Shown piece after piece: positions 36,110 to 46,392 of a stretch of DNA of 60,000 nucleotides. This stretch comes from Polytrichum commune (taxonomy: Eukaryota; Streptophyta; Polytrichopsida; Polytrichales; Polytrichaceae). Below the pieces are notes generated by a model, which saw only the letters and a list, made by a program, of their open reading frames with translations, was not told the DNA's origin and ran no database searches. The stretch spans positions 6,574,001 through 6,634,000 of the forward strand of contig OX485804.1 of assembly GCA_950295325.1 (NCBI GenBank). Direction: 5' to 3'. The position numbers were made by a program, and so were the translations under genes. How positions within the stretch are numbered: the first letter of the stretch is position 1; every line of letters starts with the position of its first letter.

Positions 36110-36450
36110 GAACCATTGTTGGATTGGTACCATCTTATTTGATACCATTTGGGTATCCACAATAATGGCTTCACATTTTTTTTATACCAACAGGCTATGG
36201 GAATTTGAAGATATCCTTTTTTTCGATATCATTTGGGTCTATATACCATGCAAGAATCTTCAAACCTAGGTGAAATTGCCCTAGGATTCATATGGCTCAA
36301 AATGCTATGGACCCAAAAAATAACTCTGGGATACTAAGATTCTCTCACCTTGAGATATTGACCAAATATCAATAATTTACTAGTATTGAGATTTTGATAC
36401 TCCAAAGTAGGTTCTTTGATACCATTATTGATATTGTGTATTGATGCCAT
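36110..36450 (+). repeat. Dispersed repeat family R1, copy 3
   Basis: GTTGGATTGGTACCATC, GATACCATTTGGGTATCC, CATGCAAGAATCTTCAAACC, TCACCTTGAGATATTGACCA, ATTTTGATACTCCAAAGTAG and GTTCTTTGATACCATT follow the same order as 9240-9700. Confidence 0.7.
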
Positions 36451-36902
36451 GCATTCACCTAATAGTACATACCAATCCAACATAACTTTATACAACTCCT
36501 TGGCCACATTCCATGGGACTAGGCATCACATTAACATAATTCTCCTTTTATTATGGCATTCCTCATTTATGGGGTGCACTCAGGCCGTGTACTATGAACT
36601 TTTTGACACGCATCTATAACTCATTAGAGTTTTTTTTGACATAACATTATTAGCTATTAACTGCTATCAACTGTTTCAATCCAATAATATTAGTATACTG
36701 CTTCACATGAGTTTCTTCAGCTTGAATATGCCAGTGGAGTGCTTTGCTGTGAGAATAAACATAGTATAATTTTTTGGGGAAAAAATTTGTTGCTCTAGAC
36801 AAATAAGATTGCTCAATTTTGGAGTTTTCTTGGTCGTGGGATCCTAGGTGTAGTGAAGACACCCGCGGTATGGAAACATCTTGTTAGTAGGACCTCTACA
36901 AC

Positions 36903-37030
36903 AGGTGTCCAGGGGATTTTGGGGCATAATCCATTGAGATCCTCGTGTTTCCAAGACCAACCGGTTACATGTTGACAACATTCGGTTTTCCTTTATTAAA
37001 ATGAGGAATACAATATAAATTCCTCTACAT
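36903..37030 (+). repeat. R6 repeat, inverted relative to the 37.8-39.76 kb array
   Basis: GGGGATTTTGGGGCATAATC, GTGTTTCCAAGACCAACCGG and TTACATGTTGACAAC, then GGTTTTCCTTTATT. The complement of this order is found at about 39540-39770 (AAAGGAATACCGGAGGATG, CAACATGTAACCGGTTGG, GGAAACCGATCAAGG, GATGCCCAACAATCTCCCC). The pair brackets the exon fragment and the tandem array. Confidence 0.7.
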
Positions 37031-37193
37031 CATAATAGTGAAGTGCCAATTCTGAAACCGATCATGGCGAGGTGACAACTTCAATGCGTGTCCACTTAGT
37101 GTAGCCAACAGGAGTCAAGTTCTAACGTACTCATGAGGTAACCGATTCAAGTGATGTTCCGTATGAAAATGTGGATTACTGTGTTCGGTGCAG

Positions 37194-37720
37194 GGAGAAT
37201 CTAGCAAACGAGTAGCAGGTTTGACAACTCTCCACTTTGAAAATTTGTCAAAAATTTTGTACACGGCAGAAAAATATGAAACAACTTGCATTCTTCATGA
37301 ATCCTTCTCGCCTAAGTTGGAAACTTATCTCGTGATTGTAAGACCATATCTTCAATGCGAATCACCTTATTCTTCACAGGTTATGGTATTTCTTTCTACC
37401 TTAATGTTCCTGTCACCCTTGGATTCGAACCGGTGAATTTTCAATCTCAACTGGTTCATCGGGAACTAGCAGGCGTTCATTGCTCCACAAGTTTGAATTT
37501 GGGGTCATGTGGACTGACACGGTGTATGTGCGATTAAGTCTAGGTTACAGGGCAAACTAATAAAGTGCAGCAAATCCTAGTGGCACTGCTTCCAACTGCT
37601 CTTTCTCTCTCTCTTTCTCTTTCTCTTTCTCTGCAGGGGTTTGACATTCAAGGACCACACATACTGTTCACAGGTCCCAAACATTTGGCGCGAGACATGC
37701 CAGATGCGAAAGCCCTTGAG
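37194..37720 (+). pseudogene. Two-exon fragment of an unrecognised plant gene
   Basis: Exon A is 37194-37379 (62 codons), between acceptor TTCGGTGCAG and donor CACAG/GTTATG. Exon B is 37637-37720 (28 codons), between a strong CT-rich acceptor ending CTGCAG and donor CTTGAG/GTAACT. Both exons begin and end in phase 0, so they join cleanly to 90 residues. Composition is protein-like: HFENLSKILYTAEKYETTC, LVIVRPYLQCESPYSS, then GPHILFTGPKHLARDM, PDAKALE. I do not recognise the family. No convincing further exons were found on either side, and inverted repeat copies bracket the piece, so a transposon-captured gene fragment is likely. A small part of a real gene with distant exons is the alternative. 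Confidence 0.55.
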
Positions 37721-37751
37721 GTAACTTATCACGTGGGGTATTAATTAAGTC

Positions 37752-37775
37752 GCTCGCTCGCTCGCTCGCTCGCTT
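37752..37775. repeat. (CGCT)n microsatellite
   Basis: About six CGCT units directly after exon B. Confidence 0.9.
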
Positions 37776-37799
37776 CCCATGTTCCCCAACCCCAATGAA

Positions 37800-39765
37800 T
37801 GGAATGGGGGAGAACCGGCCGGCCGCTAGTTGCAGATGCACCGGTGGAGGTTGAGGATGCACCGGTTGACATTCCCTATGATTGGGGAGAACCGGCAGTT
37901 AGTTACAGATGAACCAGTTGAGTTTGAGAAATAACCGGTTGAAGTTGTTTGAGACTGCAGGAAGATAACCGATCGTTTTAGAGGAATCTAGAGAAGAATA
38001 TACCCCAGTTTCGTAAAGGAAAACCGGAGGATGTCGACGTGTGACCGGCTGGATCAGGGTTGTCTATCGCGACGTCATGACGGGGTCGTGCCGTCATGAC
38101 GCGTCGTGTCGGGTCGGACCCCTCCGTCACGACACAATAGGCTCCTCGTAGGGTCAAACTAGGGTCAACCTAGTAGGGTGGGTAAAATACTTACCTTCTT
38201 GCCAAGGTGGCATCCTATGTGGCAAAAAATGCCGACGTGGATGTGCATATTTCCCTTGGCATGTAAACCATTTTGCCATTGTGTTTATCATTTTGTTAAA
38301 ATCAAAGTAATAAAATATTACTAAGGAGGGTGTAGGTCGGACGGGGGGAACGGGTGGGGAGCGCGGGCGGACGTGTGGGAACGCGGGGGAACGTGGGGTC
38401 GGATAGGGGGGGGCGGGGGGAAGGGTCGGACGGGGGGGGGGGGGGGGGGGAGGACGGGGAGGGAGGGTCGGGTAGGGTGGTCGGAAGGGGGGTAGGGTCG
38501 GGTGGGGGGGTCGGACGGGGGGGAGGGTCGGACGGGAGGGTTGGACGGGAGGGAACGTAGGGAACGGGTTAGGGAACATGTTAATGGGCTAAGGGAGCAT
38601 GGTTAGGGTACGGGGAACGGGGGGAACAGGGGCGGACGGGAGGGCGGACGGGCGCTAGTAATTTTATTCCCCACTTTACCTCTACTTTGCTAACATGTCA
38701 TCACACGTGGACATCGTAACTCCTATGTGTCCGCAATGGGGTAATGTAAATACACAAAAAAATCGGTAAAATTCAAGTCCGGCAGGATAAAGACATCATC
38801 CGGCATAATGTCGTGACGGCACAACATTATGTCGGGATTACCCTCCGTCACGACACAATAGACAACCCTGGGCTGGATCAATGATCGGGGAGAACCGGTG
38901 GTTAGTTAAAGATGAACCGGTTGAGTTTGAGAATTAACCGGTTGAAGTTGTTCGAGACTGCAGGAAGATTACCGATCGTTTTAGAGGAATCTATGGAATA
39001 TACCCTAGTTTCATAAAGGAAAACCGGAGGATGTCAACATGTAACCGGCTGGATCAATGATCGGGGAGAACCGGCGGTTAGTTACAGATGCACCGGTCAA
39101 GTTTGAGAAATAACCGGTTGAAGTTCATCAAGATTGCAGGAAGATTATCGATCGTTTTAGAGGAATCTATAGCAGAATATACCCCTGTTTCATAAAGGAA
39201 AACCGGAGGATGTCAACATGGAACCGGCTGGATCAATGATCGGGGAGAACCGGCGGTTAGTTACAGATGAACCGGTTAAGTTTGAGAAATAACCGGTTGA
39301 AGTTCATCAAGATTGCAGGAAGATTACTGATCGTTTTAGAGGAATCTATAGCAGAATAAACCCCAATTTAATAAAGGAAAACCGGAGGATGTCAACATGT
39401 AACCGGCTGGATCAATGATCAAGGAGAACCAGCAGTTAGTTACAGATGGACCGGTTGAGTTTGAGAAATAACCGGTCGAAGTTGTTCGAGACTGCAGGAG
39501 AATTACCGATCGTTTTAGAGGAATCTATAGAATATACCTCAATTTAACAAAGGAATACCGGAGGATGTCAACATGTAACCGGTTGGACTTGCAAACACTA
39601 GGAGGATCTCAACCGGTGATGCCCGAAAAACTCTCCGATCACTGAAGTCTATGGAATATACCTCAAGATTAATTACGGAAACCGTCGAAAGATCACACCA
39701 TGTAACCGGTTGGACTTGGAAACCGATCAAGGATTTTGACCGATGATGCCCAACAATCTCCCCAC
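37800..39765. repeat. ~170-181-bp tandem array (AACCGG-rich), interrupted by a hAT-type element
   Basis: Units contain GGGGAGAACCGG, GTTAGTTACAGATG(A/C)ACC, GTTTGAGAAATAACCGG, GACTGCAGGAAGATTACCG, ATCGTTTTAGAGGAATCTAT and ACCGGAGGATGTCAACATGT. Anchors fall near 37899, 38892, 39066, 39247 and 39426. After subtracting the insertion the first interval is ~169 bp, matching the rest. The outermost unit on the right runs into the inverted R6 end. Confidence 0.9.
38055..38870. mobile_element. 816-bp hAT-type non-autonomous element with G-rich core
   Basis: The ends are CAGGGTTGTCTAT and its complement, with subterminal CGTCATGACG / CGTCACGACACAATAG motifs repeated at both ends. It is flanked by the perfect 8-bp duplication GGCTGGAT (38047-38054 and 38871-38878) inside the tandem array. 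The core 38330-38650 is extremely G-rich on the plus strand (GGGTCGGACGGGGGG-type units) and able in principle to form G-quadruplexes. The proline-rich minus frame at 38154-38579 is an artefact of this tract. No transposase. Confidence 0.9.
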
Positions 39766-39976
39766 GACACTGCTCCAAACTTTCTACTTGCCGATCAGGT
39801 TCACAAATTCAAGCTTGTGTTGCATGCCGAGCAAATGTTATGATGAAACATCAACAAAAGGTGGGTTGAAAATTGGGTTTCTTTTTTCTGTAGTTCCACT
39901 ATGGAAAGTGTGGTATCGATGGATTCAGTGTGCAATGGGAAGTGAAATCCACTAACTTCAACTGGTTAAATAAGTA

Positions 39977-40490
39977 CACTAAATATCATATTTTAGGTGC
40001 CACCAATTTGTAATCGTCTCCCTCAATACAAAATGTAAACCACGGTGTAGTGTTTGTCACCTACACTGAATGTTAACCCAACATCATTTGTCAATTCTTG
40101 TCAATTCTTTGGGGGATTATAGATTTACAGTGTTGCAATTACTTACCAATTACCAAGTGATTTGTATCCAAGAAATCACACAAAAAGACACGTGTTTGAA
40201 AGCGATCATACATGCTTAAGGTTTGATAACCATTCTAAGCTCAATAGTCAATATAATCTTGGGAGGGGGGGGACTATTATGATCACTTAGTAAGAAAGAG
40301 AATCTTCTCTTTCTTGGTAAATGATATAAATCACTTGGTAAGTGATAGTACTCACAACACTGGAAATCTATAATCCCCCAAAGAATTGACAAACAATGTT
40401 GGGTTGACATTTAATGTCGGTGACAAACACTACACCGTGGTTTAACATTTAGTATTGAGTGAGACGATACCTAAAATATGATATTTAGTG
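39977..40490. mobile_element. TA-flanked 514-bp palindromic MITE
   Basis: Long inverted arms start CACTAAATATCATATTTTAG and run inward through TGTAAACCACGGTGTAGTG, CCAACATCATTTGTCAATTC and TTACCAAGTGATTT. TA sits immediately outside both ends (39975-39976 and 40491-40492), consistent with Tc1/Mariner-type insertion. A CACTA-type origin is possible from the end sequence but lacks a 3-bp duplication. The arms could fold into a long hairpin RNA. Confidence 0.8.
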
Positions 40491-40496
40491 TACTTA

Positions 40497-41027
40497 TGGG
40501 GCATTCCCACCTGACTTTAGTTAAGACCCAAAGTATTTCCTAAAAACCGGGTAAAGCTCCCTCGGTTATAGCGGAGGCATCCGACTATCCCAATGCACCT
40601 ACAAGAACTTGCTCCGGAGATTTTCAAGTAGGTTTTAGTTAAGTAGCTTTCACACATGTTCATTGTTTTATCTACCAAGCAATAAATGTTGGGTAGTTTT
40701 TGTCCCATCCCCAAATGCCTTACTGCTCACCTATCTTACCATCGGTTTTTGTTAATGAAGCTCCTCGTGCCCTCATAGCTAAGACTAAAAAGCAACCAAT
40801 CACAAGGGTGGGAGGCGACACTTTTGAAGTTCCTATATTCTTGCCTCATGTTTAGGTACCGATGGGAGGGTCAGTGGTTGAGGCTTAAAACCTCCACTTT
40901 TAAGCCATGCCACATCATTTGCCAACTAGGCTCAGCACTAAAAAGAGCCGTATGTGTGAACCCTAGATAACTAAAACCACTTTTAGACTAAAACTATTTC
41001 TAACTAATGTCAGGTGGGAATGCCCCA
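40497..41027. mobile_element. 531-bp TTA-flanked MITE (PIF/Harbinger-like)
   Basis: The inverted ends are TGGGGCATTCCCACCTGAC followed by TTTAGTTA / TAACTAAT. TTA occurs on both sides (40494-40496 and 41028-41030). The interior has no transposase. It starts 6 bp after the TA-flanked palindrome, so two different elements are adjacent. Confidence 0.85.
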
Positions 41028-41034
41028 TTAGCTA

Positions 41035-41535
41035 GTCGAAGATACACTCCAAACTCCGTAGTATCACACTTGTGGCAACCAAAGTGCATATGATATTACG
41101 GAGTTTTGTAGTGTTAACATGGATGTGTGATACTATTAGAATCAATTTAGCATGTGACAAAACGGAATAACACAAAGGAGATGTGAGGACAATTTGAATT
41201 CATTCTCCCGTCGCCTACACTAGTGTGGTCCACTCCACTTGGCCTTCCCAGGCAATGTGGCCAACGCATGCACCAACATTCAACAAGTGGCATAAGAAGA
41301 AGAAGAAGAATGAGAAGAAGGTGGCACTCCACATGCTGACACATGGCGCAATGCGAGGGTGTGGGATGACTTCTTGGGTGGTTTGCATTAATGACAAATT
41401 TCGTGATATAAGGGAGAGAAATGTGACAATAAGGAGTGAGATTTGAACTACGAACATCCGTTCCCTAGGGTTTTGGGATACTAGAGAGTGTGTGATATTA
41501 TGGAGGTTGATATTATGGAGTTTAGGGTGTAGTAG
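41035..41535. mobile_element. Possible ~500-bp inverted-repeat element
   Basis: The left block TACACTCCAAACTCCGTAGT, ATCACAC is mirrored on the right by GTGTGATATTATGGAGG and ATTATGGAGTTTAGGGTGTA. Ends and target duplication could not be fixed. The GC-richer interior has short frames without motifs. Confidence 0.4.
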
Positions 41536-41967
41536 ACTTCACCGAATCCACCGCGATCGAGGCTCCCACATGCTTGGACTCCCGTGTTCAATGCGTGGCT
41601 TGGATTTGAATGGCCAGGCAGCCTATTTAGTTACATTTACTACCGTGCTGACCAAATCCTTTTCAAATTTTGAGCAGCCATGTCCTGGCCGGGCTGGGCC
41701 AAGTGGGGTAAGTAATTGCAAGGCAACACGAGGGCGGGACACCATTGGCATCCATATGAATGAACATGAATTTGAATTTACGCATGTAAATTCATTCAAA
41801 AATTTAACTGCCCGTTCAAACACATTAGTTACAAACAGCTGGCAGGGGTAAAAACTGTCACTTAACTGCCTATTGAAACCTTAGTAGTTACAAACAGCGG
41901 GCAGGGTAACAACTGTCAGGGCTTACGATCGTTGGAGACCTCCATATGAGTTAGGGTTTACTGATCA
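41536..41967. other. No gene; ~55-bp tandem duplication
   Basis: Near 41805-41920 the block TTAACTGCC(C/T), TTAGTTACAAACAGCTGGCA, GGGGTAA..AACTGTCA is duplicated in tandem. The 119-codon plus frame at 41492-41851 shows no motif. Confidence 0.4.
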
Positions 41968-42296
41968 GGGCCACTTCACACACGAGACTGAAGGCCCTGT
42001 GACCGTTGCATTCTAAGATCTCTCATTGGTCGAAACGGTCGAGACCGGGCTAAGTTCACTCTACACTAGAAGGTGAAGTTCTATAAAGGGTCCAAAGAAA
42101 GTCGAAATGGATTCTTATATGGCAGACTATGGAAAATGTTTCATCGTTTGCTAGAATTTGCATCATGCTGACCTTGAAGAGGTGGGCATGTCGCAAATTC
42201 TAGTAGATCATGGTCAGCAGTATGGCCTTTGGGTGAGAATCAAGGGTCCCTTGCAATTACATGGTCATGGCCCTTTGCTTGTGTGTGAAGTGGCCC
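41968..42296. mobile_element. R4-related MITE, shortened (329 bp)
   Basis: Inverted ends GGGCCACTTCACACACGAG and complement, as in the copies at 27747 and 44683. Flanks are TCA on the left and TTA on the right, i.e. TNA with one difference. The interior differs from the 500-bp copies and is shorter, so it is a related subfamily or deletion derivative. Confidence 0.75.
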
Positions 42297-43819
42297 TTAG
42301 AGGTGAACCTTTCATTAATAACCAAGAATCACGTGCGTTCACAACATACTCTAAAAATCCCCTATATACAAGTTTGTTTAAATTTATTAAATCAAGCAAT
42401 ACACATATGATTTCAATGATGACAATACAAGTGATGACATGTATACGTAGAAAAAAATATGCTCATATATAGTCATTAGCATATGTATAGAATTATGCTT
42501 TTGAATAATAATGAACCCTATCATATGTATAATGTGAAACCCTAGCATTCATTATGAAGTCGTTGAAGACTTTTCCATCCCTAGGATGTAACTTATAAGC
42601 ATCTAAATCTACAATATATGTCATAGAAGATAATGCAATTATTGTTCCAAATCATCAGTGAGATCGTATGAAGGTTTTCATCAAATCATTAGTAAGATCA
42701 TAAGTCCACTTCTTGTGGGTTTTTTTGATACCAATATAAGCCAATCTTGCCCTACCTCCTTTTGGGTGTTCGTCACAATGGAGGGTTTTTTGTATGTGAT
42801 TGTGAAAGTAGCAATAAATGTTTATAAATAGAAAAAATCATCAATTGAATTCTTGGTTTTGAATAGCGAGCATAATGCTTGTCTTGTCTTCAAATAAGTA
42901 GTGGCTATTATTAAAGCATGCACAGTAGAGACTAATTAACAAGGGGAATAGAATGGGTCAAGTAGTTTTTATTTTTATTTTTATTCAAGATACTTGAGTT
43001 CTGATTGCTATCAATACTACAAGATGCAAGCAAGGAAAGTCAAGACAAGAACAGACCTGAAGCTAGAATTGTCAAAAACGTGGTAGATCAAAAAAATCAG
43101 CTCCAACTATGGTTTGGTTTGTTGGAACGGTTTGTAAGATGCGTAGAAATTTGGTGATTGTTAGGTGCAGTATAGGGGTCCAATTGAATTGATGAACTGT
43201 CCATCAAACATTATTCATAATTGAGATAAGGAAAAGAGAAAATTATTCATCCCAAATTCATCCGGTGATAAGTATTTATCCCATAAAGTCTAGTGACACT
43301 ACCATACATATTTTCTATATGTTGTGTATTTTCTAGAGGTCTTGCATACATATATATATATATAAGTATGAGGTGCAAGTTGTGTAGCATATGTATACAT
43401 AGTACAAAAAAGTTCAAATAAATACCCCTTTCATGCACTCACATATACCCATATGTGTCGTGAAAGGTACAACCCCCACTGGGGGGGCACTTTACACACA
43501 TAAGTCCAAGTGTTTGTGACCATAAAAGTCTAAGGGCCCTTCAAAATCATCCAAAAGTCATATTGTAGGAAATAAAAATTCCTCCTTTAAATTGTACTTG
43601 TTGGACCCTTGATCTTAGTGTAAAGAAGTGAAAGTGGACCATGTTGAAGGACCGCAACATGTGTTTGGGCTCGTGTCTTTTCCATGGCAATATAATGTTT
43701 CTAGGAATCAATTGCAATTCTCATTAATTAATTGCCATGGCAGCTACATCAAATAGTCCTATTAGTGCGGGTGAGAATTTAGCGTGGAAAAATTTAACGT
43801 GGATGACAATACGTACTAA
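42297..43819. other. No feature recognised
   Basis: AT-rich sequence with an (AT)n run at about 43348-43366. No open frame above ~65 codons and no transposon ends that I can define. Confidence 0.35.
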
Positions 43820-44115
43820 GTATTTTATTTATTGTTAGCAATTCTATTTGTCTTGCTCAATACTACTTGTAAACTGCCCATGTAGTGTCACTTACTAAGT
43901 GATTTTTCATCCAAATTTAAATCATCCATGACAATATTTCATTATAGAAATGGTAGGATGTAGAGTACCAAAGTTTGTTTCAGTAGTTGGGATTTAGATG
44001 AAGCTAAAAAGTAAGTTTGCATGATAATATTTGTAAACTCATTCATAAGAAGTGCCATTAGAAAATCCACCAGAGTGACATAAAGTAACATATGACAGTA
44101 AATAAATAAATAAAT
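43820..44115 (+). repeat. Single arm of the TA-flanked palindrome family
   Basis: GCAATTCTATTTGTCTTGCT, CAATACTACTTGTAAACTGC, AAGTGATTTTTCATCCAAAT and TTCATAAGAAGTGCCATTAG follow the same order as 45530-45850. The opposite arm is not seen, so this is a half-element or deletion product. Confidence 0.65.
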
Positions 44116-44682
44116 TATTTTCATTTTTATTTTCATTGTAGTTATTTATTCCAGGTGGATATAATGTGGGTCCAAGATCCTGGATCTTATCATAAGTCTA
44201 TATGAAGACTTCCAACCAACACATTGAATATTAGTTAAAAAGACAAAATCAACACAAAAGGAAATGATCCTCCACATTATTTTCTTAGAAAAATTATGGC
44301 CCATCAATTCTCATTATGAGAAATAGTGTGGGCTTTGTGACCCACAACAATAACACTACTTAGTGTAGTTTTACGTTAAACCCACCCCTTTGTGATGAGC
44401 CTAACTCAATATCCAATAGACCACGAAACATTATCACCTTCCTACTTTATAGGATGCCGTGTAGATTTTACATCCTATCATATTTATTTGGTCCCTCACG
44501 TCTTCAAAGTCTAGTGAGATCAAGTGAATATGGACCGTTTCTGGCTTCTTAACCAACCAACCACATAATTTGTATATCATGAGTCCAAGGGCCTTCAAGC
44601 TCTGGTGTAACAATGAGGCCCTTAACCCACCCGTTTACTGATAATTTGACCTTGAAAATCAAGCAATTTCGAGCCCCCATAA
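44116..44682. other. No feature recognised
   Basis: AT-rich intergenic sequence between a repeat arm and an R4 MITE. Confidence 0.35.
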
Positions 44683-45186
44683 GGGTCACTTCACACACGA
44701 GCCAAGAGCCGTACCCATGAAATCGTGAGAGCCCAAAAGAAAGTGTCCAAAGGCCGTCCCAACACACCTCCAAAATCATGTATTGTGGTCACGGATCCTC
44801 AAGTGTAGTGTGAAGTCATATGTGACCGGGTCCTCAACTAAATGCTATTGCAATGAATTCCTATTCATGCAAGTCCTCACACATAATTAAATTGAATAAA
44901 CCAACAGTTGTGAGCATTCGAAGTGCCATGGTCTCCCGGTTTTGTGTTAAACCTACCTCCAAGAGGTGGTTTCTAAAAATAGTCCAAGTGACCATGAAAC
45001 ATGATCCGCTCGATGCCATGTAGGAATCCATGTAGACTTTTACATCCATCATGCATTCACTTATATACTCCGTTGGTCCCTCAAGCGTAGAGAGAAGTGA
45101 ACTTGGACCGGCTCCGCCTTTTCCACCAATGAGAGTGCTTGAAGTGTAATGGTCACGGGCTCTCAGTCTCGTGTGTGAAGTGGCCC
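44683..45186. mobile_element. R4 MITE copy 2 (504 bp, TAA target duplication)
   Basis: Collinear with 27747-28248 over its whole length by eye. Ends GGGTCACTTCACACACGAG and CGTGTGTGAAGTGGCCC are flanked by TAA at 44680-44682 and 45187-45189. The same orientation, the same length and high similarity point to a fairly recent common source. Confidence 0.85.
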
Positions 45187-45433
45187 TAAGTTAAATGACA
45201 ACAGAGATTGAAAGTTTGTTACTGAGTTTAAGACTCTGCATTAAATGTCTATTGATTGGTTTGAACTTTTATTTAACCTAAGTCATAGAGGGCCTGTCAC
45301 TGCAGGAGAAACCACATACTCATTTAATGGATCATCAAGGCCTTCGTAGTGACCTTTAAATGTCATCCTTTTTTCTTTTCTCCTTCAAAGAGGTGGAAGA
45401 AAGTCTACCACTTGGGGCTTTGTTCTTAGTTCT

Positions 45434-46392
45434 TGGGAGAGAGGAAATTATCACACACAAGCGTACTTCTCATCCATCCAACATTTTAAAAAAAAAAAAA
45501 AAAACTACACGAAATACCGAACTTGTCACCAATTCTATTTGTCTTGCTCAACATTAATTGTAAACCGCCTATGTAGTGTTACTAACACTAAATGTAGATC
45601 TAATATTATTTGTCACTCCTTGTAAAACAATTTGGGCATTATCAATCTACAATGTTGTAAAAAGTGTCGCTTATTAAGTGATTTTCATCCAAATTTCAAT
45701 CATCCATGACTACATTTCTGTCACATACATGTAAGGATGCAAAATATACCAAACTTTGTTACGATAATTGGCATTCGGATAAACTATAAGTACTTGGGGA
45801 TGACAATACTTGTAAACCTTATTCATAAGAAGTGTCACTAGAAAAGTTGCCTTAGTGACATAAAATACCCTATGACACGAAATACAATATATAGTGTACT
45901 ACTTTCGTCATTCTTTGCCATATGGCACTAAAATACTAAGTTCACGTTGTATTTAGTGTCATGTATGGTGGTTTATGTCATTATGGTAACTTCTCTAGTG
46001 AGACTTTTTTTTTAATGAATAAATTCACAATTATTGCCATGGATATTCAAATTTGGATGAATCTATGCCAATAAGTGAAACAAAGTTTGGTATGTTTTGC
46101 ATCCTAACTTTTTTGTAATGAAATATTGTCGTGGATGATTGAAATTTGGATGAAAAATCACTTAGTTAGTGATGATAGTTGCAACATTTTGAATCTATAA
46201 TGCCCAAATTCTTTTTACAAATAACATTAGGTTTACACTTTGGTGTTAGTGACACTACATGGGTGGTTTACCACTAGTATTGAGCCAAACAAAGAGAACT
46301 GGTGCTACTAAACACAATATTTAGTGTATGGCTTTTATGTTGGATGAATGAGAGGTATGCTTGCATGTGAATAATCTCTCTCTCCCCCCCCC
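45434..46392. mobile_element. R2 MITE carrying a nested palindrome
   Basis: Outer left end: GGGAGAGAGGAAATTATCAC, ACAAGCGTACTTCTCATCCA, TCCAACATTTTAAA. Outer right end, inverted: TTTTATGTTGGATGAATGAG, AGGTATGCTTGCATGTGA, then ATAATCTCTCTCTCCC. These are the ends seen at 25699-25951. The interior is almost entirely the 45508-46326 palindrome preceded by a run of about 17 A. Confidence 0.75.
45508..46326. mobile_element. TA-flanked 819-bp palindromic MITE (nested)
   Basis: The ends are CACGAAATA on the left and TATTTAGTG on the right, with TA immediately outside both (45506-45507 and 46327-46328). Arms of ~400 bp are inverted copies: TTGTCTTGCTCAACATTAAT, GTAAACCGCC.ATGTAGTGT, TTGGGCATTAT, AAGTGATTTTCATCCAAATT, GGATGCAAAA.ATACCAAACT. 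Same family as 39977-40490 with longer arms. A transcript would fold into a very long hairpin. Confidence 0.85.

Noticed and set aside
37420-37440. GGTTCGAATCC on the minus strand, resembling a tRNA T-loop
   Set aside because: The flanking bases do not pair as a T-stem, and no acceptor stem or D-arm is present. It falls in the intron between the two exons.
38154-38579. 141-residue proline-rich minus-strand open frame
   Set aside because: It is a translation of the G-rich minisatellite inside the hAT-type element. The plus-strand Gly-rich frame is the same artefact.
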